Positions 63,253-64,000 of a DNA stretch of 64,000 nt are shown piece by piece. Position 1 is the first letter of the stretch. Every line of letters begins with the position of its first letter. The stretch comes from an uncultured Prevotellaceae bacterium (GTDB taxonomy: Bacteria > Bacteroidota > Bacteroidia > Bacteroidales > Bacteroidaceae), in contig CAMVAT010000011.1 in the NCBI GenBank assembly GCA_947165505.1, positions 24,922-88,921 of the forward strand, given 5' to 3'. A program made the position numbers and the translations under genes. Under the pieces are notes generated by a model. That model had not been told where the DNA came from. It ran no database searches and saw only the letters and a program-made list of their open reading frames with translations.

Positions 63253-63981
63253 TTATTTGATGAGCATAGCCTTGCACTTAGGGCACTGCTGGGGCAGGTT
63301 GGCATAAAAGCCGAAACCGCCGAAATACTGCCCGCATGGCTGGCCGTTGACACCAGGGCAGACACAGTCGCGCTGGAAACGTTTTTTCAATTCATTCATC
63401 TTTTCCGTTTTGTTGTCCTTGAAGGCCTTCACGGCAAAATAGATATTGGCGATGATGACGATGGCATAGAGGGGCAACGTGACGGCCATCTTGCTGCCGC
63501 TGAAACCGCCGGTGGTGCCCAACACGATACCCAGCGCAATGGCGAGGGTGGAGAAAACGCCAATCACACTACGGTAGGCCACTTGCCGCTGCTGCTGCTT
63601 CTGTATGTCGGCCACTCCCTGCTCGTAGTCGTCGAATACGCGCTTCAGATACCTCACGTCGGCCTGCTTGGGCAAGAGCGGGGTGATGGCGGCCCAAGGC
63701 AGCACATATCCGCCGCCGCCGAGCACCACCGTGTCGTTCATCGTCACCACCTTGCTATGCACCTCATGGCCATTGACGTAGGTGTAGTTCTGCATCTTCA
63801 TGTTTTTGATAGACATCGTACCATCCGGGTTGATAGTCAGCGTACAATGCTGTCCGCTCACATGCTGGTCAACACTTTGATATGCGCCGTAATACGTCTT
63901 CTTGCCATTGGCGGTCAATTCCAGCCGTCCTGCCACCTGTCCGGGTGTGGTCGCTTTTTCTCTGCCTATGATGATATCCAT
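63253..63981 (-). CDS. FHA domain membrane protein with C-terminal zinc-ribbon-like motif
   Basis: A 242-residue protein. An N-terminal FHA domain (about 1-95) has MDIIIGREK, HVSGQHCTLTINPDG, IKNMKMQNYTYVNGHEV; the Ser-x-x-His pair that contacts phosphothreonine is present, unlike in the FHA protein at 61253. Two membrane helices follow (about 139-160 and 165-188: VIGVFSTLAIALGIVLG; MAVTLPLYAIVIIANIYFAV). The cytoplasmic end has six Cys in CVCPGVNGQPCG and QQCPKCKAML, a likely zinc site. It is upstream of, and separately promoted from, the 401-aa/FHA/PP2C operon, and is probably part of the same signalling group. The start codon abuts heptamer repeats. Confidence 0.85.
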   Translation of the reverse strand: MDIIIGREKATTPGQVAGRLELTANGKKTYYGAYQSVDQHVSGQHCTLTINPDGTMSIKNMKMQNYTYVNGHEVHSKVVTMNDTVVLGGGGYVLPWAAITPLLPKQADVRYLKRVFDDYEQGVADIQKQQQRQVAYRSVIGVFSTLAIALGIVLGTTGGFSGSKMAVTLPLYAIVIIANIYFAVKAFKDNKTEKMNELKKRFQRDCVCPGVNGQPCGQYFGGFGFYANLPQQCPKCKAMLIK

Positions 63982-64000
63982 TTGAGATTTGAGATTTGAG
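63980..64000. repeat. Heptamer array at the FHA start codon (runs off window)
   Basis: Three units of ATTTGAG, the exact reverse complement of the CTCAAAT array at 5841-5882. The array may continue past the window end. Confidence 0.85.

Overview
The window looks like chromosomal DNA from a Bacteroidales bacterium, most likely of the Prevotella group. The evidence is the recurring Bacteroidota -7 promoter box TAnnTTTG (often with TTG or TTTG about 20 bp upstream), TonB-dependent and outer-membrane barrel proteins, CotH/pectate-lyase proteins ending in dockerin-like modules, secreted proteins ending in a short 'G-V-Y-I-x-x-G-x-K' signature, and a MetA with the acetyl-CoA type residue Glu111. 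I saw no rRNA, tRNA, CRISPR array, insertion-sequence transposase or phage gene.

Layout, left to right. 1-4723: start of a TonB-dependent receptor, then a leftward operon of ECF sigma factor, anti-sigma factor, plug-like secreted protein and outer-membrane beta-barrel. 4787-12988: leftward housekeeping genes (zinc-ribbon lipoprotein, U32 protein, MetA, M13 metallopeptidase, ABC-F ATPase). 13014-21951: leftward dockerin/CotH/pectate-lyase locus with two small related peptides and a decayed secreted-protein gene; the largest gene has a tandem LacI-type operator at its start site. 22390-26842: tex, a small secreted protein, and infC-rpmI-rplT. 27022-51735: accessory block with a secreted protein, a WG-repeat protein, two adjacent giant paralogues (3385 and 3382 aa) with LamG-like modules, a CE7-type esterase and an NlpE-like lipoprotein. 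51801-58672: thrS, a heavy-metal-associated protein, acyl-CoA synthetase with its XRE-cupin regulator, and two unknowns. 58931-63981: one unknown, then a PP2C phosphatase, zinc-ribbon/FHA and membrane proteins that look like a phospho-signalling module.

thrS and infC-rpmI-rplT are normally neighbours in Bacteroidales; here they keep the same strand and order but are separated by about 25 kb holding the giant surface proteins and the esterase.

The most unusual signal is not a gene. Many gene borders carry short tandem repeats with 7-, 8- or 15-bp units, and perfect palindromes with 3-nt loops (REP-like). Several arrays touch or supply the stop codon of the upstream gene. The same kind of DNA also appears in frame, as low-complexity linkers, inside the U32, ABC-F and WG-repeat proteins. 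Other points worth checking are a duplicated promoter-plus-hairpin cassette before the esterase, the paired small peptides around the CotH gene, and the tandem giant genes. All functions are read from sequence alone; no database search was possible.
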